A stretch of 64,000 nt of DNA, taken from NCBI GenBank assembly GCA_905142475.1, contig LR990730.1, positions 3,720,001-3,784,000 of the forward strand. Reading direction: 5' to 3'. Position 1 is the stretch's first letter, and each line of letters starts with the position of its first letter. A program made the position numbers and the translations under genes. The notes under the pieces are model-generated. The model made no database searches and had not been told where the DNA came from. It was given only the letters and a program-made list of their open reading frames with translations. This DNA comes from Xanthomonas hydrangeae (GTDB taxonomy: Bacteria > Pseudomonadota > Gammaproteobacteria > Xanthomonadales > Xanthomonadaceae). Positions 35,496 through 49,781 of the stretch are shown here, in pieces.

Positions 35496-38327
35496 TCAGA
35501 ACCAGCGACGCGCCTCGCCTGGGCCTTCGAGATTGCTCACGCAGCGGCTGCACAGTTCCGGGTGACGCGGATCGCTGCCCACGCTGGCCTGGTGGTGCCA
35601 ACAGCGCACGCACTTGGCTTTGCTGGTCGGCTGCGCACTGACGAAGATGTCGTCGGTGCTGGCCGCAGTGACGGTGACATCGCCACTGATGAACAAAAAG
35701 CGCAACTCCTCGGCCAGCGGCTGCCAGCGCGCGGCGGTCTGCGCATCGGCGGCCACGGTGATCTCCGCTTCCAGCGCCGCACCGATCGCGCCATTGGCAC
35801 GCATCGGCTCCAGCACCTTGGCCACCTGCTCGCGCAAGGCCAGCAATTTGTCGAAGTCCGCACTGGTCAACGCGGCATCGGCCGGCAGCGGCGCCAGCCC
35901 CTCGTACCAGGTGGCGAACAGCACGTTGTCGGTGTGCTTGCCCGGCAGATAGCCCCATAGTTCTTCGGCGGTGAAGCTCAGCACCGGCGCGATCCAGCGC
36001 ACGAACGCCTCGGCCACGTGATACATCGCGCTCTGCGCCGAACGGCGGCCGCGCGCGTCTTCGGCCATCGTGTACAGGCGGTCCTTGGTCACGTCCAGAT
36101 ACAGCGAGCCCAGGTCCACGCTGCAGAAATTCAACAGCGCCTGCACGATCTCGGCGAAGTCGTAGCGCGCATACGCGGCGACGATCTTCTCCTGCAGCTC
36201 GTGCGCGCGATGCACGATCCAGCGGTCCAGCAGCACCATCTCGTCCAGCGCCACCAGATGCTGCAGCGGATCGAAGCCATGCAGGTTGCCGAGCAGAAAA
36301 CGCGCGGTGTTGCGCAGGCGGCGATAGGCATCGGCGTTGCGCTTGAGGATCTCCTGCGACAGCGACATCTCGTTACTGTAATCGGCCGAGGCGATCCACA
36401 GGCGCAGGATGTCCGCGCCCAGGGTCTTCATGATGTCCTGCGGCTCGATGCCGTTGCCCAGCGACTTGGACATCTTGCGGCCGTGTTCGTCCACGGTGAA
36501 GCCGTGGGTCAGGCACTGCTTGTACGGCGCCGCCTTGTCCATTGCCACGCCGGTCAACAGCGAGGACTGGAACCAGCCGCGATGCTGATCGGAACCTTCC
36601 AGATACAGGTCCGCCGGCTTGGGCAGGCCGCGGTCCACCAGCACTGTTTCGTGGGTCACGCCGGAGTCGAACCACACGTCCAGGATGTCGGTGATCTTGT
36701 CGTAATCGGCCGCCTCATCGCCCAGCAGTTCGGCCGCATCCAGCGTGTACCACACGTCCACGCCGCCCAGTTCCACGCGGTCGGCGACCTGGCGCAGCAA
36801 CTCGGTGCTGCGCGGATGCGGCTCGCCGGTTTCGCGATGCACGAACAAGGCGATCGGCACGCCCCAGGTACGCTGGCGCGAGATGGTCCAGTCCGGACGC
36901 CCGTCGACCATGCCGGCGATGCGCGCCTGGCCCCAGGACGGATACCAATGCACGTTTTCGATCGCCTTCAGCGCATCGGCGCGCAGGTTGGCCTGCTCCA
37001 TCGAGATGAACCACTGCGGCGTGGCGCGGAACGCGATCGGCGTCTTGTGGCGCCAGCAATGCGGATAGCTGTGCTCCATCTTGCTGGCGGCCAGCAACAC
37101 GCCGGTATCGCGCAGCGCCTCGATGATGATGTCGTTGGCCTTCCAGATGTGCAGCCCGGCCAGCACGGTCTCGCCCAGCGGCGGCGTCGACGGCAGGTAC
37201 ACGCCACGCCCGTCCACCGGGTTGATCTGCGCAGCGCCGTAACGCTCCAGCAGGCCGTACTGCCTGGAGACCTGATAGTCCTCCTGACCATGCCCCGGTG
37301 CGGTGTGCACCGCGCCGGTACCATCCTCGGCCGACACGTGATCGCCCAGCAATAGCGGGATCTCGCGCTCGGCATAGAACGGGTGGTTCAGCAGCATCTG
37401 CTCCAGCGCCGCGCCCTTGGCATGGCCGTGCACCACCACCGTCTCCACGCCGTAACGCAGCAGTGCCTTGCCGGCCAACGCCTCGGCGATCACCAACCAA
37501 CGCGGCTGGCCGCGATCGGCCGGGCCTTCGACCAGCACGTAATCCAGTTCCGCACCCAGGCTCACCGCCAGCGAAGCCGGCAGCGTCCACGGGGTGGTGG
37601 TCCAGATCGGCACTGCCACGCCCACGCCGGCCGGCAGGCTCGCGCCGAAGGCGGCAGCGACTGCCGCCGGATCGCGCGCCGGGCAAGCGACATCCACCGT
37701 CGGCGAGACCTTATCGGCGTATTCGATCTCGGCCTCGGCCAAGGCCGAGCCGCAATCGAAGCACCAATGCACCGGCTTGACGCCGCGGGTCAGATGGCCG
37801 TTGTCGACCACCTTGGCCAGTGCGCGGATTTCATTGGCTTCGAAGCGGAAATCCAGCGTCTTGTAAGGGTTGTCCCAGTCGCCGATCACGCCCAGACGCT
37901 TGAAATCGCGCCGCTGCAGATCGATCTGCTCGGTCGCGTATTCGCGGCACTTCTGGCGGAACTGCGCCGCATCCAGCTTCACGCCGACCTTGCCGTACTT
38001 CTTTTCGATCGCGATTTCGATCGGCAGGCCGTGGCAGTCCCAGCCCGGGATGTACGGCGCATCGAAGCCAGCCAGATACTTCGACTTGACGATGATGTCC
38101 TTGAGGATCTTGTTGACCGCGTGACCCAGATGGATCTGGCCATTGGCATACGGCGGGCCGTCGTGCAGCACGAACAGCGGGCGCCCGGCCGCATTGGCGC
38201 GCAGTTGTGCGTACAGCCCCTCGCGCTCCCAGCGTTCCAGCATCGCCGGCTCGCGCTTGGGCAGGTCGCCGCGCATCGGAAATTCCGTCGCGGGCAGATG
38301 GAGCGTGGCTTTGTAGTCGTGGGTCAC
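35496..38327 (-). CDS. ileS: Isoleucyl-tRNA synthetase
   Basis: The 943-residue class I synthetase has the HIGH signature as HLGH (66-69, in [13 protein letters not shown]) and KMSKS near 617-621. It also has the editing domain and a C-terminal zinc site (CVRCW and CSRC). It uses a GTG start at 38327, whose GTGA overlaps the ribF stop, so it is translationally coupled to ribF. It charges tRNA-Ile with isoleucine in the cytoplasm. Confidence 0.97.
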   Translation of the reverse strand: MTHDYKATLHLPATEFPMRGDLPKREPAMLERWEREGLYAQLRANAAGRPLFVLHDGPPYANGQIHLGHAVNKILKDIIVKSKYLAGFDAPYIPGWDCHGLPIEIAIEKKYGKVGVKLDAAQFRQKCREYATEQIDLQRRDFKRLGVIGDWDNPYKTLDFRFEANEIRALAKVVDNGHLTRGVKPVHWCFDCGSALAEAEIEYADKVSPTVDVACPARDPAAVAAAFGASLPAGVGVAVPIWTTTPWTLPASLAVSLGAELDYVLVEGPADRGQPRWLVIAEALAGKALLRYGVETVVVHGHAKGAALEQMLLNHPFYAEREIPLLLGDHVSAEDGTGAVHTAPGHGQEDYQVSRQYGLLERYGAAQINPVDGRGVYLPSTPPLGETVLAGLHIWKANDIIIEALRDTGVLLAASKMEHSYPHCWRHKTPIAFRATPQWFISMEQANLRADALKAIENVHWYPSWGQARIAGMVDGRPDWTISRQRTWGVPIALFVHRETGEPHPRSTELLRQVADRVELGGVDVWYTLDAAELLGDEAADYDKITDILDVWFDSGVTHETVLVDRGLPKPADLYLEGSDQHRGWFQSSLLTGVAMDKAAPYKQCLTHGFTVDEHGRKMSKSLGNGIEPQDIMKTLGADILRLWIASADYSNEMSLSQEILKRNADAYRRLRNTARFLLGNLHGFDPLQHLVALDEMVLLDRWIVHRAHELQEKIVAAYARYDFAEIVQALLNFCSVDLGSLYLDVTKDRLYTMAEDARGRRSAQSAMYHVAEAFVRWIAPVLSFTAEELWGYLPGKHTDNVLFATWYEGLAPLPADAALTSADFDKLLALREQVAKVLEPMRANGAIGAALEAEITVAADAQTAARWQPLAEELRFLFISGDVTVTAASTDDIFVSAQPTSKAKCVRCWHHQASVGSDPRHPELCSRCVSNLEGPGEARRWF

Positions 38328-39403
38328 AGGTCTCTACCGTTGCGCTGGATTTTTAATAAGTCCGCACATGGATGTGCGGGCTGTTGCAAGGGACTCGCGT
38401 CATAGTCGGGCTCTTGCGAGGGACTCGCATCATAGGTCTGCTGTTGCGAGGAACTCGCATGTTTTGCCGAATTTGCGTGCTTCTCCAACACCGCACGCGC
38501 CTGCTCGGCATCGCGATGCATCTGCACGGTCAATGCCTCCAGGCCATCGAACTTTTCTTCGTCGCGCAGCTTGGCGACGAATTCGACTTCGATGTGGCGG
38601 CCGTACAAATCGCCCTGAAAATCGAACAGATGCGCTTCCAGCAGCGGTTCCACACCGGCCACCGTCGGTCGCGTGCCAAAGCTCGAGACCGACGGCCACG
38701 GTTGATCGGCGACACCATGCACCCAGGTCGCGTAGATACCCGACAGCGCCGGCGTGCGCGGAAAGCGCAAGTTGGCAGTGGGGTAACCCAGCGTGCGGCC
38801 GAGTTGCTTGCCGCGCACCACCCGTCCACCGATGGCATACGGCCGGCCGAGTAGTTCACCTGCATGCGCAAACTCACCCGTGCCCAGCAGCTCGCGAATG
38901 CGTGTGGCAGAAATGCGCTCGCCGCGCAGGTGCACCGGGGCAATCTCGCCGGCCACGAACCCGTACTGCTCACCGAGCGCGCGCAGCAGTCCGATATCGC
39001 CGCCACGCCGATGGCCGAAGCGGAACTCAGGGCCGATCCACACCTCTTTGGCGCACAACCGGCCAACCAATGCCAGCCGTACGAAATCCTCGGCGCTCAT
39101 TGCCGCCAAGCGGCCGTCGAAACGGATCATGCCCACGCTGTCGGCGCCCAGGCCGTAAAGCCCTTCGATCTTGGCACGGGCCAGTGTCAACCGCGGCGGC
39201 GGCGCTGCCGGGGCGAAGAATTCACGCGGCAGCGGCTCGAAGCTCACCGCCACTGCCGGCACGCCCAACGCGCGCGTGCGTTCGACCGCGTGCTGCACCA
39301 ATGCCCGATGCCCCAGATGCAGGCCATCGAAGGCGCCGATGCAGACCACGCTTCCGTGCGGGAACAGCGTCCCGCCCTCGACGTCTCTAAACAGCCTGCT
39401 CAT
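38324..39403 (-). CDS. ribF: Bifunctional riboflavin kinase / FAD synthetase (RibF)
   Basis: The 359-residue enzyme makes FMN and FAD. The N-terminal FAD synthetase half has [24 protein letters not shown] and [13 protein letters not shown]. The kinase half has [15 protein letters not shown] (start of the C-domain) and [10 protein letters not shown]. coli RibF is 313 residues; the extra C-terminal tail consists of three 10-residue repeats ([30 protein letters not shown]) encoded by a 30-bp tandem repeat. The ATG is at 39403. ileS overlaps its stop. Confidence 0.95.
   Translation of the reverse strand: MSRLFRDVEGGTLFPHGSVVCIGAFDGLHLGHRALVQHAVERTRALGVPAVAVSFEPLPREFFAPAAPPPRLTLARAKIEGLYGLGADSVGMIRFDGRLAAMSAEDFVRLALVGRLCAKEVWIGPEFRFGHRRGGDIGLLRALGEQYGFVAGEIAPVHLRGERISATRIRELLGTGEFAHAGELLGRPYAIGGRVVRGKQLGRTLGYPTANLRFPRTPALSGIYATWVHGVADQPWPSVSSFGTRPTVAGVEPLLEAHLFDFQGDLYGRHIEVEFVAKLRDEEKFDGLEALTVQMHRDAEQARAVLEKHANSAKHASSSQQQTYDASPSQEPDYDASPLQQPAHPCADLLKIQRNGRDL
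38381..38470. repeat. Three 30-bp tandem repeats inside ribF 3' end
   Basis: Units at 38381-38410, 38411-38440 and 38441-38470 each contain TTGCRAGGRACTCGCRT. The 30-bp length preserves the reading frame, so copy number can change without a frameshift. Confidence 0.85.
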
Positions 39404-39609
39404 TCCTCGATCCAAACAGATGCCGGCCTGCGGGCCGACCCTCACTGATACATAACCTGCAAGTATAGCCGTGCCTGTCAATCCGCATGGGCGAGCACCC
39501 AGCAGGGGGAGCGCTTGGCTGGTCGCAACGCGCATTCCAGCTGCCCGAAGCCAGAACTCCGCACAGCACAGGCGGCTTCGCAGTGCGCGTGGCCGGTCCG
39601 CCAGGCTGC

Positions 39610-41217
39610 CTACCCTTCGCGCAGATGCCGCGGCCGTAGCCCCAATGCCAGCTGCGCCACCAGATAGGTGGCCCCACCGCTGCCGACCAGCACGGCCAGC
39701 CAGCCGATGCGATCCCACTTTTCCATCATGGTGAACGAGGGCAGCCACCACAGCAGGCCCAACAGCACCGCCACCATCGCCGCACAGGCCAAAAGCAGGC
39801 GCAGCGCATAGCCGCCCCAGCCCGGCCGCCGCTGGTACACGCCGGACTTGCCCAGCCAGTACCACAGCAAGCCCAGATTGAGATAACTCGACAACGCACT
39901 GGCAATGCCCAGCGCCAGATGCAGGCCCGGCTGCTTGCCCAGTGCCTGCATCACGCCCTGCGCCTTGAGCTCGGGCGGCACCATGATCTGGTAGACCACC
40001 GCCAGCAGCGCGAAGTTGAACACCATGTTGGCGATCAGCGCCGCCACCCCCGCGCGCACTGGCGTGCGGGTGTCCTGGCGGGCGTAGAACGCCGGCAGCA
40101 CCACCTTGAGCATGGCGTAGGCCGGCAGGCCGAAGCTCAGGCCGTAGACCGACATCGCGGTCATGCGCGTATCGAAGGCGGTGAACTGGCGGTACTGGAA
40201 CAAGGTGGCCACCAGCGGCTCGGCCAGCAGCAGCAACCCGAGCATCGCCGGCATCGCGATCAGCAGCGTGGTACGAAACCCCCAGTCCAGCGCCCCGGAA
40301 AACGCGCTGCGGTCGGTCTTGACGTGATGGCGCGCCAGCGCCGGCAGGATCACCGTGCCCAGCGCCACGCCGAAAACACCCAACGGCAGTTCCAGGAACC
40401 GGTCGGCCAGCGACAGCCACGATTGCGAGCCATCGGCCAACCGCGCGGCGATCACGGTGTCAAGCATCAGGTTGATCTGCGCCACCGACGAACCGAACAG
40501 GGTCGGGATCATCAAGGTCAGCACCTTGCGCACGTCCGGGTGGGTCCAGCCCCAACGCGGCAATGTCAGCAGATCGATACCCTTCAAGGCCGGCAGCTGA
40601 AACAGCAACTGCAGCGCACCGGCCACCAGCACCGCCCAGCCCAGCGCCAGGATCGGCACCTCCAATCGCGGCGCCAGCCACAAGGCGCCCGCGATCATGC
40701 ACAGATTGAGGATCACCGGCGTCAGCGCCGGAATCGCAAATCGCTGGAAACTGTTGAGCGCTCCGCCCGCCAGCGCGGTCAACGACACGAACAACAGAAA
40801 CGGAAAGGTCAGCCGCAACAGGTCGACCAGCAGGCCGTACTTGTCCGGATCGGTCGCCGCGCCATCGGAAAAGATAGACGCAAGTTGCGGCGTGAAGATC
40901 AGCCCCAGCGCGGTGATCACCAGCAACATGCCGCCCAGCGTGCCGGACACCCGCGACATCAGCTCGCGCAGGTCGGCATGCGGCCGGGTTTCCTTGACCT
41001 CGGTGAACACCGGGACGAACGCAGTGGCGAACGAGCCTTCGGCGAACAGGCGGCGCAGGAAATTGGGAATGCGAAACGCCACCCAGAACGCATCGGTGAC
41101 TGCGTTGGCCCCGAAGGTGGTGGAGATCGCCTGATCGCGGATCAGCCCCAATACCCGCGACACCATGGTCATACTGCTGAACGAGAGCAGGCCTCTCAAC
41201 ATGCCGGGCTTGCTCAC
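39610..41217 (-). CDS. murJ: Lipid II flippase MurJ (MviN)
   Basis: The 535-residue protein has about 13-14 hydrophobic helices and the MurJ N-terminal signature (SFSSMTMVSRVLGLIRD, FWVAFRIPNFLRRLFAEGSF). It flips lipid II across the inner membrane for peptidoglycan synthesis. The start is GTG at 41217, with GGGAGG 5-6 nt upstream. It is divergent from rpsT, with about 100 bp between them, and the ribF operon follows in the same direction. Confidence 0.95.
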   Translation of the reverse strand: MSKPGMLRGLLSFSSMTMVSRVLGLIRDQAISTTFGANAVTDAFWVAFRIPNFLRRLFAEGSFATAFVPVFTEVKETRPHADLRELMSRVSGTLGGMLLVITALGLIFTPQLASIFSDGAATDPDKYGLLVDLLRLTFPFLLFVSLTALAGGALNSFQRFAIPALTPVILNLCMIAGALWLAPRLEVPILALGWAVLVAGALQLLFQLPALKGIDLLTLPRWGWTHPDVRKVLTLMIPTLFGSSVAQINLMLDTVIAARLADGSQSWLSLADRFLELPLGVFGVALGTVILPALARHHVKTDRSAFSGALDWGFRTTLLIAMPAMLGLLLLAEPLVATLFQYRQFTAFDTRMTAMSVYGLSFGLPAYAMLKVVLPAFYARQDTRTPVRAGVAALIANMVFNFALLAVVYQIMVPPELKAQGVMQALGKQPGLHLALGIASALSSYLNLGLLWYWLGKSGVYQRRPGWGGYALRLLLACAAMVAVLLGLLWWLPSFTMMEKWDRIGWLAVLVGSGGATYLVAQLALGLRPRHLREG

Positions 41218-41241
41218 GCAGCCTCCCTCTTGACATCTGAC

Positions 41242-41270
41242 TTGACGTACATAACTAGGTCCATCATACT
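41242..41270 (+). promoter_or_regulatory. Putative sigma-70 promoter of rpsT
   Basis: TTGACG at 41242-41247 and CATACT at 41265-41270 are separated by 17 bp. Transcription would start near 41277, about 42 nt before the rpsT start. A second TTGACA (41230-41235) lacks a well-spaced -10. Confidence 0.5.
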
Positions 41271-41318
41271 TTCGCGCTTGCTTTTTCCACCATACCGATT
41301 TTTCAGGAACCCACCACC

Positions 41319-41588
41319 GTGGCCAATATCAAGTCCGCCAAGAAGCGCGCCAAGCAGACCGTCGTGCGCAATGAGCGCAACACGGGCCAGCGTTCGATGC
41401 TGCGCACCGCCGTCAAGAAGGTGATCAAGGCCCTTGACGCCAACGATGCTGCAGGCGCCGAAGCTGCTTTCGCCGTTGCTCAGCCCATCCTCGACCGTTT
41501 CAGCGCCCGTGGCCTGATTCACAAGAACAAGGCTGCGCGTCACAAGAGCCGTCTGACCGCTCGCATCAAGGCCATCAAGGCCGCGTAA
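41319..41588 (+). CDS. rpsT: 30S ribosomal protein S20
   Basis: An 89-residue basic protein, [21 protein letters not shown], matching S20, which binds 16S rRNA early in 30S assembly. It uses a GTG start at 41319, with AGGA upstream. A non-ATG start for rpsT (UUG in E. coli) is linked to its autoregulation, so the GTG here may matter. Monocistronic, with a strong terminator after it. Confidence 0.97.
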
Positions 41589-41634
41589 GCGATCGGTTTC
41601 GGCACCACCGGAAGCCTGGCTTTCGGTGGAACAG

Positions 41635-41661
41635 AAAAACCCGGCCTTGGCCGGGTTTTTT
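41635..41661. terminator. Bidirectional intrinsic terminator between rpsT and obgE
   Basis: Stem CCCGGCC/GGCCGGG (41640-41646 and 41649-41655) is followed by six T on the plus strand and preceded by AAAAA, giving TTTTT on the minus strand. It can serve both rpsT and obgE, which converge here. Confidence 0.85.
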
Positions 41662-41679
41662 GTTTGGCTGCGATACCAC

Positions 41680-42894
<1,215 letters not shown>

Positions 42895-42901
42895 TTAAAC
42901 G

Positions 42902-42922
42902 AAAAACCCCGCAAAAGCGGGG
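42902..42922 (-). terminator. Intrinsic terminator after rplU-rpmA
   Basis: Stem CCCCGC/GCGGGG (42907-42912 and 42917-42922) with an AAAA loop is followed on the minus strand by five T (42906-42902). It separates rpmA from obgE. Confidence 0.75.
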
Positions 42923-42982
42923 CTTTCCGTCTCGTCCGTCAGGCATCGATACCTGGCGGACTGGCCTGCATGGAGCGGGCGA

Positions 42983-43243
42983 TTACGCCTCGGCAACCAC
43001 GCTGACGGTACGACGCTTCTTCGCACCCTTGACCGAGAACTCCACCTTGCCGTTCACCAGGGCGAACAGGGTGTGGTCACGGCCGAGGCCAACGCCGCTA
43101 CCCGGGTGGAACTGGGTGCCGCGCTGACGCACGATGATGTTGCCGGCATCGATGGCCTGGCCACCGAAGATCTTCACACCCAGGTACTTCGGGTTGGAAT
43201 CGCGACCGTTGCGCGAGGAACCTACGCCTTTTTTATGTGCCAT
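42983..43243 (-). CDS. rpmA: 50S ribosomal protein L27
   Basis: An 86-residue protein, [16 protein letters not shown], with the conserved [17 protein letters not shown] segment. L27 lies at the peptidyl-transferase centre. It follows rplU by 12 bp and shares its transcript. Confidence 0.97.
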   Translation of the reverse strand: MAHKKGVGSSRNGRDSNPKYLGVKIFGGQAIDAGNIIVRQRGTQFHPGSGVGLGRDHTLFALVNGKVEFSVKGAKKRRTVSVVAEA

Positions 43244-43255
43244 GACTGGTTCTCC

Positions 43256-43576
43256 TTACTTCTTATCGCCACCGGCGATGCCGGTGATCTCGATTTCGGT
43301 GTAGTACTGACGGTGTCCCTGACGCTTCATGTGGTGCTTGCGGCGACGGAACTTGATGATGCGCACCTTGTCGGCGCGACCATGGGCCACAACCTTTGCG
43401 GTGACCGAAGCGCCCTTCAGCGCATCGCCCAGCTTGATGCCATCGCTATCGCCCAACATCAGGACGGTGTCGAACTTGATCTCGTCGCCAGCTTCGACTT
43501 CGAGCTTTTCCACGCGGAGCGTTTCGCCCTGCGCGACGCGGTATTGCTTACCGCCGGTTACCAGAACTGCGTACAT
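43256..43576 (-). CDS. rplU: 50S ribosomal protein L21
   Basis: A 106-residue protein, [18 protein letters not shown], with [15 protein letters not shown] near the C-terminus, matching L21, a 23S rRNA-binding protein. First gene of rplU-rpmA, reading away from uvrA. Confidence 0.97.
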   Translation of the reverse strand: MYAVLVTGGKQYRVAQGETLRVEKLEVEAGDEIKFDTVLMLGDSDGIKLGDALKGASVTAKVVAHGRADKVRIIKFRRRKHHMKRQGHRQYYTEIEITGIAGGDKK

Positions 43577-43902
43577 GACCAGGTTTTCCTCTGTAGTTAT
43601 TATGGTCGCACTGACGTGCCCTAGGGCAGACAGGAGCGGGATTGTACGGGCCTATCGGGTTTTGGGTCAACCCGCAAGCCGGGCGCCGGCCGGTTTCCGA
43701 TCGACGGCACGTCGACCTGCCGCAGGCGACATCGATCCGGCTCCATGCAACGCATCATCCGGCCGCCACAGCGCTCCGGTCAGACTGGAATTTGGGGCAA
43801 TTGCCCTCACCTAGGTCGGCGGGTAGGCTGATCGACTGCCACTCATTCCTGCTGAGCACGCTCGCACCACCGCCGGTTCGCCGGCCCGACATCGGATCCC
43901 CC
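43577..43902. other. Divergent rplU-uvrA control region
   Basis: A CATAAT -10-like hexamer for rplU is on the minus strand at 43604-43599, 23 bp before the start codon. I find no clear LexA-type box upstream of uvrA. An open frame extends upstream of uvrA but has no recognisable protein sequence. Confidence 0.4.
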
Positions 43903-46868
<2,966 letters not shown>

Positions 46869-46869
<1 letters not shown>

Positions 46870-47276
46870 TGAGCGAAGAGCACAAGGTGTTGGCACGCAT
46901 TCCGATCAGCGTGCGCTGGCGCGACATGGACAGCATGGGCCATGTCAACAACGCCAAATACATTTCCTATCTGGAAGAAGCGCGCGTGCGCTGGATGCTG
47001 GGCGTTGAAGGCGTGTCGATGACCGATCGCATCGCGCCGGTGGTCGCGGCCACCAACGTCAACTACAAGCGCCCGCTGGTGTGGCCGAACGACATCCTGG
47101 TGGAACTGTTCGTCGAGCGCCTGGGCAGCAGCAGCATCACCATCGGCCATCGCATCCTCGACCAGAAGGACGAGGGCGTGCTGTACTCGGATGGCAACGT
47201 GGTGGTGGTGTGGATCGATACGCAGACCGGCAAAAGCGCGTCGTTGCCGGATGCGGTGCGCGCTGCAAGTAGCTGA
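46869..47276 (+). CDS. Acyl-CoA thioesterase, 4HBT hotdog family
   Basis: A 135-residue hotdog thioesterase with the active-site helix RWRDMDSMGHVNNAKYISYLEE, typical of 4-hydroxybenzoyl-CoA thioesterase/YbgC-like proteins. The substrate is not predictable. The start codon shares an A with the uvrA stop (TGATG), so it is translationally coupled to a repair gene, with no obvious functional link. A terminator follows. Confidence 0.88.
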
Positions 47277-47317
47277 GTTTCATCAGCGCACGCTGTTTTC
47301 TCGGTGTCGATCATTGG

Positions 47318-47345
47318 CGGCGGCTCTTTCGGGAGCCGCCGTTTT
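47318..47345 (+). terminator. Intrinsic terminator after the uvrA-thioesterase pair
   Basis: Stem CGGCGGCTC/GAGCCGCCG (47318-47326 and 47333-47341) with loop TTTCGG is followed by TTTT. Confidence 0.85.
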
Positions 47346-47538
47346 CGTTATTTAGCGACGTGATGATTGCTATTGCGTTATGTAGCAAGCATCGTTGTCG
47401 AGACAGGGAAACGCAGCTGATGCGGCAGGATGCTTTCCACGTCAGGCATTGCGCCCGATCGGCAGCGTTGCGCAAGTGGACTCGCCAGCACCGCAGCATC
47501 CGTGCTGCCATCGCGGCTCTGCAATGCGCTGCGCCCGA

Positions 47539-48009
47539 TCAGGAACGCGGCGCGCGCTTGCGCGCTTCCAGCGTGGCCTTGATCTCGCGGCCATCCTGCA
47601 AGGTAAAGGTCACCGGCACCTGCGCGCCCTCCTGCAGCGGCGCGCTCGCCTCCATCAGCATCAGATGCAGGCCGCCCGGCGCCAGCGCTACCGACTTGCC
47701 GGCCGGCAGCGGCAACTCGGGCACCGCACGCATACGACTGACGCCGTTGGTTTGCGTGGTCTCGTGAATGGAGACATCGGCGAACACGCTGCTCTTGGCC
47801 GCGGTGACCTTCAGCGGCTGCGCGCAGCCGTTATGGAACTGCCCGAACCCCGCCGCCATGCCCATGCCACCGGGCGGTGGAATGCGGACCCAGCCATCCT
47901 TGAATTCGGGCAGGCACTGCGCCGAGACGCCTGCACTTGCCAACACCGCCAACGCACCGAGCAGCACGCGTGCATACATGCGCTGCCTGCTTCGACTGCC
48001 GTCTATCAT
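47539..48009 (-). CDS. PCu(A)C-type periplasmic copper chaperone
   Basis: The 156-residue protein has a signal peptide (cleavage near GVSAQ) and the PCu(A)C/DUF461 core: VSIHETTQTNGVSRM with the copper-binding His, and GGLHLMLMEASAPL with the His/Met pair. These proteins deliver copper to heme-copper oxidases. The ATG at 48009 has GGAGG 6-7 nt upstream. A second in-frame ATG at 47979 is possible. It is transcribed away from the hydratase-like gene, with only 23 bp between starts. Confidence 0.85.
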   Translation of the reverse strand: MIDGSRSRQRMYARVLLGALAVLASAGVSAQCLPEFKDGWVRIPPPGGMGMAAGFGQFHNGCAQPLKVTAAKSSVFADVSIHETTQTNGVSRMRAVPELPLPAGKSVALAPGGLHLMLMEASAPLQEGAQVPVTFTLQDGREIKATLEARKRAPRS

Positions 48010-48032
48010 GACCCGACCTCCAGGAGCCCCGA

Positions 48033-48659
48033 ATGAGCATCCAGATCTTAGACCATGGCCGTCTTCGCGAAATCCGTCTGGCCCGCCCGCCGGTCAATGC
48101 ACTGGACAGCGCGCTGTGCCAGGCCTTGAGCGTTGCAGTGCAGCAGGCCGGCGATGAGACCGATGGCATCGTGCTGTCGGGCAGCGAGCGGATCTTTTCC
48201 GGTGGCATGGATGTGCCGCACCTGCTGGCGCACGGCACCGACCGCGCTGCATTGCTGGCCAGCTGGACGGCCTTCTTCGACGCTGCGCAAGCGCTGGCCA
48301 ATAGCCGCGTGCCGGTGGTGGCGGCCATCGGCGGGCATGCGCCGGCCGGCGGCTGCGTGTTGGCGCTGTGCTGCGATTACCGGGTGATGGCGCGCAGTGC
48401 CGACACCGCCAAACCCTATGCGATCGGCCTGAACGAAGTGCAGGTGGGGCTGGCCGCGCCCGAAGGCATCCAGCGCCTGTTGCGCCGCGTGGTCGGTGCG
48501 CACCGCGCCGAGCGCCTGCTGATCTCCGGCCAGCTGCTGCCGGCCGAACAGGCGGTCACGATCGGCCTGGTCGACGAGCTGGCCGATGGCGAGCTGGTCA
48601 CCGCGCGCGCGGTTGCCTGGCTGCAGGATCTGCAGCGACTGCCGCCCAGCCCATGCTGA
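48033..48659 (+). CDS. Enoyl-CoA hydratase/isomerase family protein (crotonase fold)
   Basis: A 208-residue crotonase-family protein. The first oxyanion-hole segment is FSGGMDVPHLL, the second HAPAGGCVLALCCDYRVM. The usual catalytic glutamates are not obvious (the position after GGC is V, and the following EVQVGLAAPEG keeps one Glu), so the reaction is uncertain. It is shorter than typical hydratases (about 260). Start supported by AGGAG 6-7 nt upstream. It overlaps the downstream small gene (ATGCTGA). Confidence 0.82.
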   Translation: MSIQILDHGRLREIRLARPPVNALDSALCQALSVAVQQAGDETDGIVLSGSERIFSGGMDVPHLLAHGTDRAALLASWTAFFDAAQALANSRVPVVAAIGGHAPAGGCVLALCCDYRVMARSADTAKPYAIGLNEVQVGLAAPEGIQRLLRRVVGAHRAERLLISGQLLPAEQAVTIGLVDELADGELVTARAVAWLQDLQRLPPSPC

Positions 48660-48802
48660 CCACGCGCGCCATCGCCCGCGCCGATCTGCGCGCCGCGCTG
48701 GCACCCGAGCTGATCCAGCTGGAGCGTTTCATCGACGGCTGGTACGCACCGGATGCGCAGGCTGCGCTGCATGGCCTGGTCGCGCGCCTGCAAAAGGCCT
48801 GA
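48653..48802 (+). CDS. Small conserved-looking protein downstream of crotonase gene
   Basis: A 49-residue frame, MLTTRAIARADLRAALAPEL, with FIDGWYAPDAQAALHGLVARL near the end. The ATG overlaps the crotonase stop by 7 bp (ATGCTGA), as expected for translational coupling. No known domain. Its hydrophilic helical character and length make it a plausible small subunit or regulator; it may also be a chance frame. Confidence 0.5.
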   Translation: MLTTRAIARADLRAALAPELIQLERFIDGWYAPDAQAALHGLVARLQKA

Positions 48803-48839
48803 GCACGCGCCTTGCGCATGGTGGCGACGGGGCGGCCGG

Positions 48840-48845
48840 TATAAT
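48840..48845 (+). promoter_or_regulatory. -10 box (TATAAT) upstream of tesB
   Basis: A perfect TATAAT lies 31 nt before the TTG start, with no good -35. Transcription would start near 48852, giving a short leader that supports the TTG as the real start of tesB. Confidence 0.55.
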
Positions 48846-48875
48846 CGCGGTCCGTCGCACGCCCAGGCCAGCCCT

Positions 48876-49781
48876 TTGTCCGCCACTGCCGAACCCGTCG
48901 TCTCCGAACTGATCAACCTGCTGTCGCTGGAGCGCCTGGAAGACAACCTGTTTCGCGGCCAAAGCCGCGATATCGGCACCAAGTACGTGTTCGGTGGGCA
49001 GGTGCTGGGGCAGGCGCTGGCCGCCGCGCAGGCCACGGTGGAAAACGGCCGCCAGGCGCACTCGTTGCATGCCTACTTTCTGCGCGCCGGGGATATCGAT
49101 CACCCGATCGTCTACGACGTCGATCGCACCCGCGATGGCGGAAGTTTCTCGGTACGACGGGTCACCGCGATCCAGCATGGCAAGGTGATCTTTTTCTGCG
49201 CAGCGTCGTTTCAGGAACACGAAGACGGCGCCGAGCATCAGTCGGTGATGCCGGTGGTGCCGCCGCCGGAAGACATCGAACCCACCGCGCCGCTGGCACC
49301 GGAAGTGCTGGCGAAACTGCCGGCCAAGGTGCAGCGCTGGCTCTCGCGTGGCGGCCCGTTCGAGTTCCGCCATGTCTTTCCGCGCGACGAACTCAGACCA
49401 CCCAAGCGCCCGCCATTCCAGCAGATGTGGCTGCGCCTGAGCGACCCGGTCGGCGACGATGTCGGCCTGCATCGCGCCTTGCTGGCGTATGCCTCGGATT
49501 TTCAGCTGCTGGGCACCTCGACGTTTCCGCACGGCATCAGTTATTACACGCCGAACGTGCAGATGGCCTCGCTCGATCATGCGCTGTGGTTCCATCGCCC
49601 GTTCCGTACCGACGACTGGCTGCTGTACTCGCTCGACAGCCCTACCGCGCAGGGCTCGCGCGGCCTGGCGCGTGGGCAGTTTTTCACCCGCGATGGCGTG
49701 CTGGTCGCCAGCACCACGCAGGAAGGCTTGATCCGCGTGGTGCCCGATGGCAGCGCAATTGCCGTGCCGGCGAAGGACTAG
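48876..49781 (+). CDS. tesB: Acyl-CoA thioesterase II (TesB)
   Basis: The 301-residue double-hotdog thioesterase shows LERLEDNLFRGQSRDIG, FGGQVLGQALAAA, SLHAYFLRAGD, ALLAYASDF and SLDHALWFHRPFR, with the catalytic Asp/Gln/Thr region of the family. It hydrolyses medium to long acyl-CoA. The family-like start is a TTG at 48876 (LSATAEPVV); no ATG lies between it and residues unlike TesB. A perfect TATAAT at 48840 fits this start. Confidence 0.92.
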   Translation: MSATAEPVVSELINLLSLERLEDNLFRGQSRDIGTKYVFGGQVLGQALAAAQATVENGRQAHSLHAYFLRAGDIDHPIVYDVDRTRDGGSFSVRRVTAIQHGKVIFFCAASFQEHEDGAEHQSVMPVVPPPEDIEPTAPLAPEVLAKLPAKVQRWLSRGGPFEFRHVFPRDELRPPKRPPFQQMWLRLSDPVGDDVGLHRALLAYASDFQLLGTSTFPHGISYYTPNVQMASLDHALWFHRPFRTDDWLLYSLDSPTAQGSRGLARGQFFTRDGVLVASTTQEGLIRVVPDGSAIAVPAKD

